Assembly: GCA_029215795.1 (NCBI GenBank)
Contig: JARDYH010000007.1
Location: 97,355,263 to 97,419,262, forward strand
Origin: Anniella stebbinsi
Lineage: Eukaryota; Chordata; Lepidosauria; Squamata; Anniellidae
DNA length: 64,000 nucleotides
Reading direction: 5' to 3'
Numbering within the stretch: the stretch's first letter is position 1; every line of letters starts with the position of its first letter. Positions 31,630-43,203 of the stretch are shown here, in pieces. Under the pieces are notes generated by a model. It saw only the letters and a list, made by a program, of their open reading frames with translations. It had not been told where the DNA came from and did no database searches. The position numbers and the translations under genes are program-made.

Positions 31630-33025
31630 TTGTTCAAGGTTCCACATGACATTCTCATTGACAAGCTGTTAAAGTTTGGCTTGGATAGCACCACAGTACT
31701 GTGGGTCCACAACTGGCTGGATAACCACACTCAGAGAGTTGGCACTAATGGCTCTACATCGAGTTGGAGAGCAGTAACCAGTGGGGCACCACAGGGCTCT
31801 GTCTTGGGGCCAGGATTATTCAACATTTTTATTAATGACCTGGATGATGGGACTGATGGGCTTCTAATCAAATTTGCGGATGACACAAAACTGGGAGGTC
31901 TGGCCAACACCCAGGATGACAGAATGAGACTGCAATCTGATTTGGGCAGGTTGGAAGACTGGGCTGAGAAGAACAAGATGTCATTTAACAGGGAGAAATG
32001 TAAGGCTGTACATTTGGGAGGAAAAATGTAGGGTACACATACAAGATTGGTGTGATATGTGAATGTGTGTCTTTAAGAAGGTGCAGCTGTCAGTCCTTAA
32101 GAGGTCTGCAGCTGATAGTCCTTGGCTTTCAGTGGAAGCCTGGGCAGGGCAGCTGGTTTATGTTTTTCCTGTGTGTGAGCTCAGGAGCAAGCAGTTTGAT
32201 GTATGGCTTCATGCAACTGTTTTAATAACAATAAACTATGATATGAGAAGCTTTGGAGTCACGGGTTGGCAGTCAAGGCCTGGGTGAGCTGCAAGTTGAG
32301 CAGGTAAGCTCACCCCTATATTATCTACGCCAGAGGGACATGACAATGGGGAATTCATGGCTTGGAAGCACTACATCCCAGAAGGTTTTGGGTGTGGCTG
32401 TCAACAGAAAGCTGAACATGAGTCAGTGCAAGATAGCTCCTAGAAGGGCTAACACAGTTCTGGGCTGCATTAGAAGAAGCATTATATCAAAGTCCTTATT
32501 CCTCTCTGCTCGACACTAGTGAGACCACACCTGGGGTATTGTGTATGAAGCTGGGCACCACATTTCCAGAAGGACATTGACAGGCTAGAACAGGATCAGA
32601 GGAGAGAAACAAAGATGAAACAGGTACTTGAGGACTTGCCCTGTGAGGACAGGTTGAAGGAACTTGGGATGTTCAGTCTAGAGAAAAGTCATGTTAGCAG
32701 TGTTTAGATGCATAAAAGGGTGCCACGGGGAAGATGGTCAAGAACTATTTTCCATTGCCATAGAAATTAGAATCTGAAATAATGGGTATAAGTTACAGCT
32801 ATCTAGATTTGATTAAATATAAAGAAAAACTTATTGACGGTAAGATCCGTACAACAGTGGAATAGTCTACCTACGGAGGTTGTGGGTTCTCCATCTCTGG
32901 AGGTCTTTGAGAAGAGGCTGGACAGCCACCACTCATGGATGGTTTAATCGGTTTTCCTGCACATTGCAGAAGGTTGGACAAGATGATCCTTGTAGTCCCT
33001 TCCAACTCCACAATACTATGACGAT
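31630..33025 (+). pseudogene. CR1 LINE reverse transcriptase remnant
   Basis: Encodes the CR1 RT palm (TSGAPQGSVLGPGLFNIFIN and KFADDTKLGG), the thumb (RLEDWAEKNKMSFNREKC) and, after the LTR at 32051-32345, NSWLGSTTSQKVLGVAVNRK and LGCIRRSIISKS. The CR1 C-terminus and tail reach about 33025 (GGACAAGATGATCCTTGTAG). Frame breaks follow 32519. The 5' end is truncated near 31630. Confidence 0.85.
32051..32345 (+). mobile_element. Short solo LTR, 295 bp, inside CR1
   Basis: Begins TGTGATATG and ends ACATGACA, with AATAAA near 32230. The flanking 5-mers are ATTGG and ATGGG, one mismatch. Removing the insert and one flank restores the CR1 frame, which supports these ends. The family is unknown. Confidence 0.7.
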
Positions 33026-33806
33026 TTTGGCAATGCCAAAAACTCAGTCTCTAGGTTAGTGCCAACCCCCAACCCCACCCTATGGGAATTGCCAGCTCTG
33101 AATCCCAATTTGTTGGTTCTGAGCGGTTGACAGACACTGATGTGACTTCTGGCTGCAGAGATATCCACAGCAACCATGAAAGGTCAAAGTGGCAGCATCC
33201 AAAGTCTAAGTGGGTGGTTGCCTTCTTGCCATATACCTTGTACAAATGCAGAGGAGGCTTCTCCAAGGTGGCTCGCTTCACCAAGAGTTCAACTTTCTGA
33301 GTTGAACAGTGAATAGCAATGGGGATCCACATTTTGATCCACATTTTTAAGTGAACCAATCTAATTTTCATTTCCTGGACTAATATGTGATCAGAACACA
33401 GTTATCCTTTGGACTGCACACAAGAACTGCATTGCATTAATTTTGCAATGCAATTCTTGGCTGAAATATTATGTGCAAAATTGTGCATATTGAGAAAAGT
33501 TGCATAAAAAAGTGGTATATTGGGGGAAGCTGCATGCAAAATAAATGATCCAGAAATTTGACAGAATACTCTTGAGCCAGATCTACACCTTGTGTCAAAC
33601 CATTATGAATGTGGAACAAAAAGCAGGAAATAACACTATGGAAGTGGTATATGGAATGTGGATTGTGCCCCAACAGTGCCCCAATACTGATATAAAGCAG
33701 TAGTGTCCTTCTAGCCTTGGTGGTAGAATACAAGTGAAACTCACATGAACCAGAAATAGACTGATTTGTCCATCCTTAACAGTTGTGTCCTCTTTGGACC
33801 TCACAG

Positions 33807-33810
<4 letters not shown>
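33026..33810. other. No recognisable gene
   Basis: No family motif or clear repeat boundary; short AT-rich stretches around 33440-33560. Confidence 0.4.
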
Positions 33811-33837
<27 letters not shown>

Positions 33838-33838
33838 C

Positions 33839-33891
<53 letters not shown>
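33811..33891. repeat. (CT)n-CCCC-(GA)n inverted microsatellite
   Basis: A CT run is followed by CCCC and a longer GA run, so the two halves are complementary and can fold on themselves. Confidence 0.95.
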
Positions 33892-33894
<3 letters not shown>

Positions 33895-34149
33895 CAGGGC
33901 TCCATCACACCTATTTTTCCCTTGGCTTGGCTTCACATTTTTTTACCTCCATTTCAGAAGTGCTGCAAGCGCTCCCCCTTTCACATTCGTAGCTATACCA
34001 GTGAACTCTCTCTCTGGCTGCTATTGTGCCTGCCTTGCCAGCTCAAACCTGCCCCTTCTCCTTCCCCCTCCAGTTCATTGTTTTTTGTCTTTGATGGACA
34101 TTGTGATGAATGTGGTAGCCTTCCCCCCTTTCTCATTGGAACTCCTATG

Positions 34150-34470
34150 AGAATGTACAAAAATGCTTACATCTGTGTAATGTTTAAAGCTAAAGAGATG
34201 AAACTTGGGATCTCCAGAACTCTTAAGTAGAGCTTTTGGCATGCCAAGTTTGAATAAGATAGGTGCATGCCTTGATTTGTAGGAATTTTCTAAATGCAAA
34301 TTAACCAAAATGTTTACATCTGGGTATATTCATAGATAAAGAGATGAAACTTGGTATGGTGATAGGTCTCCAGGAGAGCTTTCGGCATGCCAAGTTTGAA
34401 TCAGACAGGTTCATCTCTTGATTTTGTAAGATTTTTAAAAATTTCCCTGTGGTTTAAAATCTTTTTGTGA
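34150..34470 (+). repeat. Two-unit tandem repeat of hAT-like subterminal type
   Basis: Two diverged units of about 160 bp, each with AGAGATGAAACTTGG, then GGCATGCCAAGTTTGAATNAGA and a TTGATTT…TAGGAATTT or TTTGTAAGATTT block. Related, inverted units occur at 47700-48000. Confidence 0.6.
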
Positions 34471-34729
34471 TAGTTCACCAGTGCGATCTTCCATCTCTTT
34501 GCATTTGTGAAGGATCACTTTTTCTTTCCTTTGATCATGAGAAGCTGTGCATCTTTGGTTCATAAAATATAGATCAGCTGGTTCCACTACTCCAGAGTAA
34601 ATCCCATTGATTTCAACTGCATTTGCATCCAAGTCCTAAATTCTCACCCCCCATAGCTCTGTTTCACTTCATAGTTACATTGTAATCTCTTCCTGTCAGA
34701 TCGATGCATTACTACAATCCTGTTAGCAT

Positions 34730-36478
34730 TAGGGATGTGCACTGACCCCCCGGATCGGATCGGATAGCGGATCGGAATCAGACCTGGGGGGTCGGATCGG
34801 ATCGGATCGGAGGATGGTCGGATCGGATCGGACCGGATGTCCGATCCGGATCGGACGCCATTTTGAATGCTTTTTCCCATAGCCAAGTATTGTTTTACAA
34901 AAACGCCTATAACTTTTTCATTTTTAAAGATAGAAGGATGAAACTTGGGCACATTATACACTGGTTAGGGACAGTTATCTGTGAGAAATTTCAGAAAGAT
35001 TGGTGCATGTGTTTTGTGGCAATTAATTTTTTAATAAATACCCAGGAATACCTATAACTTTGTCATTTTTAAAGTTACACACATGAAACTTTGCCACATT
35101 GTAGGTGGTACCTTGGGACCTATGTGTGTGAAATTTCAGAAACATAGGTGCTTGTCTTGTGTGGCAATTAATTTTTAGAAAAATGGGTAGTAGTGGGGTA
35201 AATACATTTACGCCTCCCATTTTTTTATTTTTGAAGATACAAACAGGAAACTTGGGCACATTACAGATACCCCTTGCCTTGATATGTGTGTGAAATTTCA
35301 GAAACATTGGCACTTTCCTTGTGTGGCAATTAATTTTTGAAACAATGAGGAAAGAAACACCTATAACTTTGTCATTTGTAAAGTTACACACATGAAACTT
35401 TGCCACATTGTAGGCGGTACCTTGGGACCTATGTGTGTGAAATTTCAGAAACGTAGGTGCTTGTATTGTGTGGCAATTAATTTTTGAAACAATGAGGGAT
35501 TCATTGGACAGCACTTGCCCATAGGGATTCATTGGACAGTACTTTTCCATAGGGAATCATTGGACAGTACTTGCCCATAGGAAATCATTGGAAAGCACTT
35601 GCCCATAGGAAATCATTGGAAAGCATTTTCCCATTGAGAAATACAGTTATGCCTCCCACTTTTTTATTTTTGAAGATACAAACAGGAAACTTGGGCACAT
35701 TGTAGACTGGTTAGGGATAGTTATCTGTGAGAAATTTCAGAAAGATTGGTGCATGCGTTTTGTGGCAATTAATTTTTTAATAAATACCCAGGAATGCCTA
35801 TAACTTTGTCATTTTTAAAGTTGCATACATGAAACTTTGCCACATTGTAGGTGGTACCTTGGGACCTATGTGTGTAAAAATTCAAAAACGTAGGTGCTTG
35901 CCTTGTATGGCAATTAATTTTAGAAAAATGGGTAGTAGGGGGGTAAATACTGTTACGCCTCCCATTTTTTTATTTTTAAAGATACAAACAGGAAACATGG
36001 GCACATTACAGGGAACACTTCACTTGATATGTGTGTAAAATTTCAGAATGATAGGTCCAGGCATGTGGTGGCTACGAATCCTTTAGATTAAAAGTTATAA
36101 ACGTTTTTCCACAGAGGCTGGGGCTGTCAATTGCACCCTCCCGCCTCCCGGGAAGAAGAAGGAAACACTTTCTCTCATCTCTTTGATCGTTGCACGCTTG
36201 GCTGCAACTGAGCTAGTATCCATTACAAAAGGAGAAACAAAGTAGCACTTGGCTCGTGTCTGCTTTGATACTTTCACTCAAGCAGAAGGCTGAGCCTAGG
36301 ATCACTCTCTCTCTCACTAGGATCGTTACAGGAGAAATTTTCTACAGTCTTCAAAGTGGTGTGTGCAGACATCGGATCGGATCGGATCGGAGGTTGATCG
36401 GATCGGATCGGATTTTCCCGATTTTGGGGCGGATCGGATTCGGATCGTGGATCGGATCCGATCCGATGCACACCCCTA
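34730..36478. mobile_element. Non-autonomous hAT element, complete
   Basis: 1749 bp with termini TAGGGATGTGCA (34730) and TGCACACCCCTA (to 36478), flanked by the perfect 8-bp duplication GTTAGCAT (34722-34729, 36479-36486). Both subterminal regions are dense in ATCGGATCGG. The interior is a series of diverged units of about 145-160 bp containing CCTATAACTTTGTCATTTTTA, CATGAAACTTTGCCACATTG and GTGTGAAATTTCAGAAA. No transposase is encoded; it would need one in trans. The short frames inside come from the repeat units. Confidence 0.92.
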
Positions 36479-38334
36479 GTTAGCATGCACTTTCAGTAAA
36501 AAAGCCCACTAGCACCAAGAAATGTTTTCTCCTGCAGTCTCCCGTGGAACTTCTCCGTGGAACATCTCCGCCGGGAGTCAGCAGCATTATCAGCCATGAT
36601 AATAAAATATAGGATAATAGAGGACAATACAGGAGGAAGAATAATTACACAAAACAGAAGAGAACCAGTAGGAAGATTTATAAGGCATGTGGAGGGGTGA
36701 TGGAAGCAGACAGAAATGGATGTATGAGGAAAGATCAGAGTGGCTTGAAAGGTTAAGGTGGAGAGGCGTCAAGGTGAAGTTCTGCGATTTCAACAGCACA
36801 GGGGTTCAGCAAAGCAAGGAAGGAAGCCAAAAAAACAAGAGAGGGAGTTGGAGCACTGAAACCTTCCTTCCAACTCCTAAGGCATCCCAAGATGAAAAGG
36901 AGGAAATAAGTTGCAAAACTGCCCTGGCCGATTAAAAGCACGCCCTATTCTTTCGTCACTGAAATCGGCCTTCAAGACATACACCCAAACACAGAAGCGG
37001 ATTTACTGGTTTACATTTGGGTTTTCATTGCGCACTTCCAAGATGGAACGGACTTTCCCCGGTCCAAAATAAGGTGCTAGAAGTGGGGAAATATGCAAGA
37101 AGAATCGTGCAGGATAGGGATGATGTCACGCAAGTCAAGAGCACCCAAACCGGAAACTAGGAAAGACGACGCCGGAGCGCTAAACCCCGAGTGCGATGGA
37201 GCTTTCAGTAACTCCTCTGAGAGTTCCACCAGCTGTTGCATCAATTCTGCAAGGACCTGACAGGTTCTCTACTAAAGTGGTTTATTATGCAAATGTTGTT
37301 CACCATAAAAATCGATGGTTCTTTTGCTAAGTGGCCAATATTTATTTGGCTTGAGTATTGTTTAATTTGATGCATCTATTAGGGACAGTGAAATGCCTGA
37401 GTTAGTTCTGAGCTGCTGCTTCTGTTTGTCGTTAGCTCATTTCTTTAAGCCCCTGCTCCTTTGTCCCCTTACATAACTCAAGGACAGGAGGAGTAATTGA
37501 CATGAAACTTCTAGAAATTAATTTTGCTGCATCTACCACTAAGAGAGAGTGAGACTCTGTGGGATCATTTATAATGTCACAGTTATTGGCCTTGACAAAA
37601 CAATACCTTAAAAATGCACCAAAGTAAATTATGGTGCACGCAAATGGCTGAGCCCTCGCCAGTCCCAGAATTGGATGATAGCCAACCAGACAAAAACAAA
37701 GTAATATGCTTTTGTTATTCATAACATAGGCAGTATTGATCTATTAGCCAGTGTCACTTCTCTGCTCAGGCAAGGGGATTGCTTCAGGCATTTAGCTCGC
37801 ATCCCTTGGAAAACTACTTTCCATATCAACTATTTAATTCTAGCAGTCTTTAATTGTATCAGATAGACCTCAGTTGAAGGAACAGACCCCCTCCTTGCCA
37901 AGGTGGGCTGTGATTCAGGAAGTTGTCAGAAACAAAGATAACTCAATTCCTCTGTATCAGAATGCAGTTGTCTTTCTAAATATTTATCTGGTTGACATCT
38001 CCTTTGGCTCCAAGCCTACTGTGAATCTGTAGGGACATGAACTCAAATAATAGCATCATTTTTTTTTTTAAAAAAAAAGACCTGTAGGCAATGCTTTTTC
38101 TCTACCTATAAAGTGGAATGTATGTTTACTCATTTCCACATATGGTACTGCCTTAATACTGTTCACCCAGACATGTTTTTGTGTACTTGGATCAGAAAAA
38201 AAAAATCTAAAAATATGATTTTTGGGGTTTTAAGTATTTTTAAAGAATTTAATAAAAACCTAGGTTTACACCTACAACTCCCAGCATGCCTTGGGTGGAA
38301 CTCCTAGCATACCTTGGGTGGGAGGCCAGACTTA
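36479..38334. other. No recognisable gene
   Basis: After the 8-bp duplication, AT-rich then GC-richer sequence (36920-37210). The frames lack known motifs. Poly(T)/poly(A) near 38060. Confidence 0.4.
38271..38290 (+). promoter_or_regulatory. ZNF143/STAF-like motif in a repeat
   Basis: CCTACAACTCCCAGCATGCC fits the known ZNF143 binding pattern (ACTACAAYTCCCAGMATGC) almost fully. It follows a repeat ending AATAAAAACCTAGG. Confidence 0.45.
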
Positions 38335-38689
38335 GGCCTCCTCCACACGAGACGTTTAATGAGCCTTGAAGGCTCATTAAAAAATTTACCTCCACAAGCA
38401 CGGAGCGCAAAACGGGCGTACAGGCGCGTTATCTCCCCGATAATGCGCATTTTCGAACGCGCGTTAAATAGCGACTTTTATTTTGCTCCGGCCGTTAAAG
38501 CGCATTTTCGCGGTGTGAACAAGCGATTACGCGCATTAACTGCTTGTAAAGCGCTTTTTGGACATGAATTAATGTGCTTCGCCGCCTCTCGCCGCCTCCG
38601 GTGCAGAGGGATTAGGAGTAAAAGCGCCTCCACGATAATGCGCATAATCGCGGAACCGGGCGCAAAAGCGCATCCTTGTGGAGGGGGCC
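38335..38689. mobile_element. PIF/Harbinger-type MITE
   Basis: 355 bp between TTA trinucleotides (38332-38334 and 38690-38692), the usual Harbinger target duplication. The termini are GGCCTCCTCCACA and its near-complement TTGTGGAGGGGGCC. The interior is rich in GCGC and CGTTA-type words such as AATGCGCAT. The open frame across it is not a gene. Confidence 0.8.
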
Positions 38690-38994
38690 TTACTGGCCTT
38701 TGGCAGCTGTCGTGATTCCTAAGGTCAGTCTCAAGCCGTCAACCCAATTCCACATAAAAGGAAACAACCCACATAAATGGGCTGCATCCATTTGCGGTGC
38801 CTCCTCCCACCTGCCATGTGTGGTTTTAAAATCATAACTAGATACAACAGTGTATCTTTGAGAAGCCAAACTCTGGACATGCTCAAAGGCACCCCATCCT
38901 GATATCACTGTTTTCTATCTTGGAATGTTGTGGTTTAGTTGTAACAGGAAAAAATGCAGCATAAAAAAATCTCATCAAGTTAAAAGGCCTTGGA

Positions 38995-38996
<2 letters not shown>

Positions 38997-39047
<51 letters not shown>
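38997..39047. repeat. (AT)n microsatellite
   Basis: About 25 AT units. Confidence 0.95.
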
Positions 39048-39049
<2 letters not shown>

Positions 39050-39217
39050 CACTTGGCAATTAAAAGCCATTAATGCAGTCACTAGGCAAGCCTGCCTGGG
39101 AAAAAGAAATCCCTAAGCAGGATGCCACAACTAAGATGGCCTGCTCTCCAGTTGTCTTCCACCACACCTCAGACAGTGTTCAAAGATTAACACATTATTC
39201 AGAGACCTAGGCTTATG

Positions 39218-39236
39218 CCTACAACTCCCAGCATGC
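39218..39236 (+). promoter_or_regulatory. ZNF143/STAF-like motif in a repeat
   Basis: CCTACAACTCCCAGCATGC after AGGCTTATG, same repeat family as at 38271 and 40336. Confidence 0.45.
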
Positions 39237-39661
39237 TCTGGGTGGGAGGGAAGATTTATCAGGCTTTGGCAGCCATCATCTGGAAGTGGCTCACCATCCT
39301 GGGCCTGAAGGGAGAGCACCTGGAGTGAGAAAATAAACTAATTTAATTTGTTTTAAAGTTACCTCACAGGCCTAGGACCAGCCTACCTTGCAGAGTTGTC
39401 ATGAGGGTAAGAGAGGAAAAAAGAAATGAATTTAATTTGTTTAAAGGTAAACTCACAGGCCTAACACCACCCTGTGACTTTAAGATGATTACCTCACAGA
39501 CATATATCTTAGGGGGCCTGAGCAACAGCAGGTAGAAACTTGAAATTTGGCACACTGGTAGGTCTGGGTGTACAATGTACCAGAAAAATCCAAAAACATG
39601 AAATTTTGGGTTTAATTTTTTTTTTAAAAGAATTTAATAAAAATCCCAGGCTTATGCCTAC

Positions 39662-40335
39662 TGTGATGTTCTACTGTTTGTGGTTGTAAATATATTGCAA
39701 AGTTTATTGTTTGTGATAAGCATTTGTTTATATCTTTAAAAAGGGTTAAGAACAATGACAGGTAAAGTAAATAACTAGGCCAAAATGTACTTATTGTTTG
39801 TGGTTATAGGTCTTGGTAAGTATAGAGTGATTGGCTGGTTGGTTGGAGTGCCTGGATTAGCTGGCTGTGAAAAAGTGAGAGGACCTAGCGAGCGAGTGGA
39901 GTGTACATATGTGTCTGACAGAGAAAGCTGACAGGGTTGATTGGGGGAGTTTGAGGGGGATTTTTTTGAGAGAGATGTTGAAAGAGATTTGAGAGAATTG
40001 AGAGATTGAGATAAGATTTTAGAGCATAGATTAAATAAGGAACAGTTTGTTAAAATATAAGAGTTCTGGCTAAACTCAATAAACATTGAAACCTTGTAAC
40101 CGATATACAATTGAACTGAAGTAACTATTAAGCTTGTTGACATGCAATTTCTTATTAATAAATTCTTGTTAATTCACTCTCCTGGTGTGGTCTGTGGGTG
40201 TACCTGAGAAGGTACTGGTGGCAGCAGAACAAAGAAGTTATCTGGAGGCCAGGTTGCTGGGCTGTGGTGCTGTGGTGCCTAAATAGGAAAGGTGACACAG
40301 GGCAGCAGCAGCAAGTGGTCAAGGATAACCTCTCA
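39662..40335 (+). mobile_element. Solo LTR, 674 bp, with 5-bp target duplication
   Basis: Starts TGTGATG and ends CCTCTCA, flanked by CCTAC at 39657-39661 and 40336-40340. AATAAA occurs near 40078. Joining the flanks restores the repeat unit with the ZNF143-like motif, as seen uninterrupted near 39210. The family is not identified. Confidence 0.82.
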
Positions 40336-40354
40336 CCTACAACTCCCAGCATGC
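40336..40354 (+). promoter_or_regulatory. ZNF143/STAF-like motif beside a solo LTR
   Basis: CCTACAACTCCCAGCATGC, split from the rest of its repeat by the solo LTR at 39662-40335. Confidence 0.4.
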
Positions 40355-40449
40355 CTTGGGTAGAACTCCCAAGAGTCTTCTCTAGCCACCAAACTATGAC
40401 TTATGGTCATGACCAGTACAAATTGCTACTATTCCTTCAGGACATTCCA

Positions 40450-41163
40450 TAAATACAATTCTACCAACTTCGGCTGGAGGCCCAGCTGCGTCCCTATCTG
40501 GACAGGGATAACCTGGCTTCAGTTGTCTATGCTCTGGTAACCTCCAGTTTAGATTACTGCAATGCACTCTACGTGGGGCTGCCTTTGAAGACGGTTCGGA
40601 AGCTGCAGCTTGTGCAGAATGCAGCGGCCAGATTGGTAACAGGGACCAGAAGGTTCAAACATATAAGGCCGATTCTGGCCCACTTGCATTGGCTGCCTGT
40701 ATGTTTCCGAGCTCGATTCAAGGTGCTGGTTCTAACCTATAAAGCCTTACACGGTTTGGGACCACAATACCTGATGGAATGTCTTTCCCGACATGAACCT
40801 ACCCGTACACTACGCTCAACATCAAAGGTCCTCCTCCGAGTGCCTACTCTGAGGGAAGCTCGGAGGATGGCAACAAGGGAGAGGGCCTTCTCTGTGGTTG
40901 CCCCTCAATTATGGAATGATCTCCCCGATGAGGCCCGCCTGGCGCCAACACTGTTATCTTTTCAGTGCCAGGTCATTTTAATAGCTCAAGTTGAGGTTTT
41001 GATTGACACTGTGGCCAGGCTTAACAGTTAAAATGTTTTAAAGTGTTTTAATGACAGTTGTTTTATGGTTTAAAATTTTGTATATTGTCTTTTTAATGCT
41101 CAATCTTTGTAATTTTTGTAAACCGCCCAGAGAGCTTCGGCTATGGGGCGGTATATAAGTGTA

Positions 41164-41165
<2 letters not shown>
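40450..41165 (+). pseudogene. L2-like LINE, end of reverse transcriptase
   Basis: A frame at 40573-41031 encodes LQLVQNAAARLVTGTRRFKH, LAHLHWLPVCFRARFK, LTYKALHGLGPQYL and RAFSVVAPQLWNDLPDEARL. This is the C-terminal part of L2-clade (or close relative) reverse transcriptase. The upstream part (ASVVYALVTSSLDYCNAL-type residues) is in another reading, so the copy is broken. It ends with AACCGCCCAGAGAGCTTCGG and an AAT tail. Confidence 0.8.

Positions 41166-41166
<1 letters not shown>

Positions 41167-41213
<47 letters not shown>
41167..41213. repeat. (AAT)n microsatellite
   Basis: About 15 AAT units, the tail of the L2-like element. Confidence 0.95.
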
Positions 41214-41214
<1 letters not shown>

Positions 41215-42989
41215 TTCTTCAGCAGGAGATGTTGAAAATTGCTTTAACCTCTATGTGGCTCCATAGTGGCATAATGCTACCAGCGCCATATGGTAATGGA
41301 TTTACCATTTATTAAAAAAATAAAAATAAAAAAGCGCCATGGTGTATCTTCAGAGCACAGGTAAGTCAGATAAAAGGCCCAAGTCACCAGTGGCCTTGAC
41401 TATCCTGGCTCTCTGCCAAAATCTGTTAAACATAAATATTATATAGTAAATTATGCCAATAAAGTATTCAGTGTTCTGGCTGCTTTCCTTTCTTCATAAT
41501 AATAACTTCAGAGCACATGCATACAACAGTTCCCCATGTCCACTGAGATCTGCTTCTGTACTATATGTTATTCAGATACCTGGGCAATGCTGGGTCTATT
41601 TTGAAAAAATATTCTTAGGTTTGCATCTGTTTTAGCTGGTAGAAAGGGTGTTGGGTGTCCTGATTGTTTTTGAAGTTTAGGCGGCTGCTCTGGCCAAGGC
41701 ACGATGGGAGGTGTAGGCATTTCAGGTGAAACAAAAAGTGTGGTTTATCACGAAGGGGGTGTGCCCACCTGAACATAGCTGTACTTTGAAGCTTTTGCTA
41801 TACTCTGTGTGATACATTCTCCCCTTCCCTCAAATATATTTTCTGTCTGTATCTTCACTCTGCTGCAAACTGCTGCTGCTTTTAACAGGGCTTGCTGCCG
41901 GCTGACTGGCTTTTTTATTTTTAAATTTCATTTTTTTTTTTAACCTTGTGTATGATTGTCACAAGTTTCTCTACTCAAACATTATGGATGGCAGACACTA
42001 CTTCATGTGTTATGGATAGCAGACACTATTTTGCCCATTCACACTTCTCACTTATATACATTAGCTTCTCAAGGCTTGCGCGTTGACACCACTTCTCACG
42101 CATAGATTTTGCACTCCTGTCTACTTCCTGAACAAACACGCGACTCTGAGACCCTCTCTCCAATGCCCTGCATTGCCTGCCAAGTTACGACAGGAGTCTC
42201 TGGGTTGTCTGTGCAACCTCTGTTGTTTCTCTAAGCCCCCCTCTACAAGATTTCGGTTTGACGCCTGGTTCCTCGATTATGCGCATCTTCTCCCAATCGC
42301 TTTTACGCCTAATCCCTATACATGGGAGGCATTGAAGTGCATTACGGGCTGTATGAAAGACATTTTAAAGTTTTTGACATGCTGAGAATCGCATGCAAAT
42401 GTTGCTGAAAGTAGTGCACTTTGTCCCAGAGAAACTCCCCAAACTCCCCACCTTTGGTTTCCTAGGTTACCTGAAAGGGATGAGCTGATTAACATATTCG
42501 GCTACCTGTCTTCCACCCTCCTTTGCCCAATTGCCATTACCTCCTCAGGAGTAAATGGGAATGTGTCTCGCACACACACACACATACACACACCAAAACA
42601 GACAGGGGGATGCTGCTTCGTTCCTTCCCCCTCCACTTCCCAGCGAGCTCAACAATTGTAAAACATACACACACACACACACACACACACAACTCAGCTC
42701 AGGAACCCAGCAAGAAGCGAGGGGAAGTTATGTCTGCTGATGGCTAATTATACGCACATCCGCACATCCTTCCTACCCCCTTTACTTCTCATAAAACCAC
42801 CTCCATCTGGCCCCGTGTCTCCATGTTAAAAATATTTCATCAGGGTACTTCAAAGAAACTTTATTTTTGGTTCATGTTGAGTCACCTCTTCTTGGAGCTT
42901 CCATCCAGAGAGACAGAGTACAAGGAGGAAGTTGTCAGGAGGAGAGAGGAAAGGAAACTAAACCAAAAAGTGGGAGGTTTTCTCAGCGA
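41214..42989. other. No recognisable gene
   Basis: Contains the dispersed motif GGGGGTGTGCCCACCTGAAC near 41756 (also near 28376). 42070-42340 has GCGCATC and TTTTACGCC words reminiscent of the Harbinger MITEs, but no ends are visible. Confidence 0.4.
42572..42690. repeat. Two (CA)n runs
   Basis: CA runs at about 42572-42592 and 42667-42690. Confidence 0.9.
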
Positions 42990-43203
42990 AGGGGCAGTTC
43001 TATGCATGACATTATGACCACAGTTCAACCCCTGATCGTTAATGCGCCTCCACAGAAAGTTGTTTACACAAACATAAGGCGCTCTTACTCCCACCGTAAA
43101 TTAAAACTCGCTAATTAACGCGCATTTGAAAATGCGAATAATCAGAGAGAAAACGCGCCTGAGCCCCTGATTTGCGCTCCGCTCTTGTAGAGGTAAATTT
43201 CCT
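42990..43203. mobile_element. Harbinger-like MITE, left part
   Basis: GCGC-rich sequence (AATTAACGCGCATT, TTGCGCTCCGCTCTTGTAGAGG) related to the MITE at 38335. It is cut at 43203 by the L1 insertion. Its outer end is not defined. Confidence 0.55.

Noticed and set aside
33766..34230. Ser-Leu/Glu-Arg repeat proteins
   Set aside because: Products of the CT/GA microsatellite.
38314..38715. 133-codon frame
   Set aside because: Lies across the Harbinger MITE 38335-38689; no family motif.
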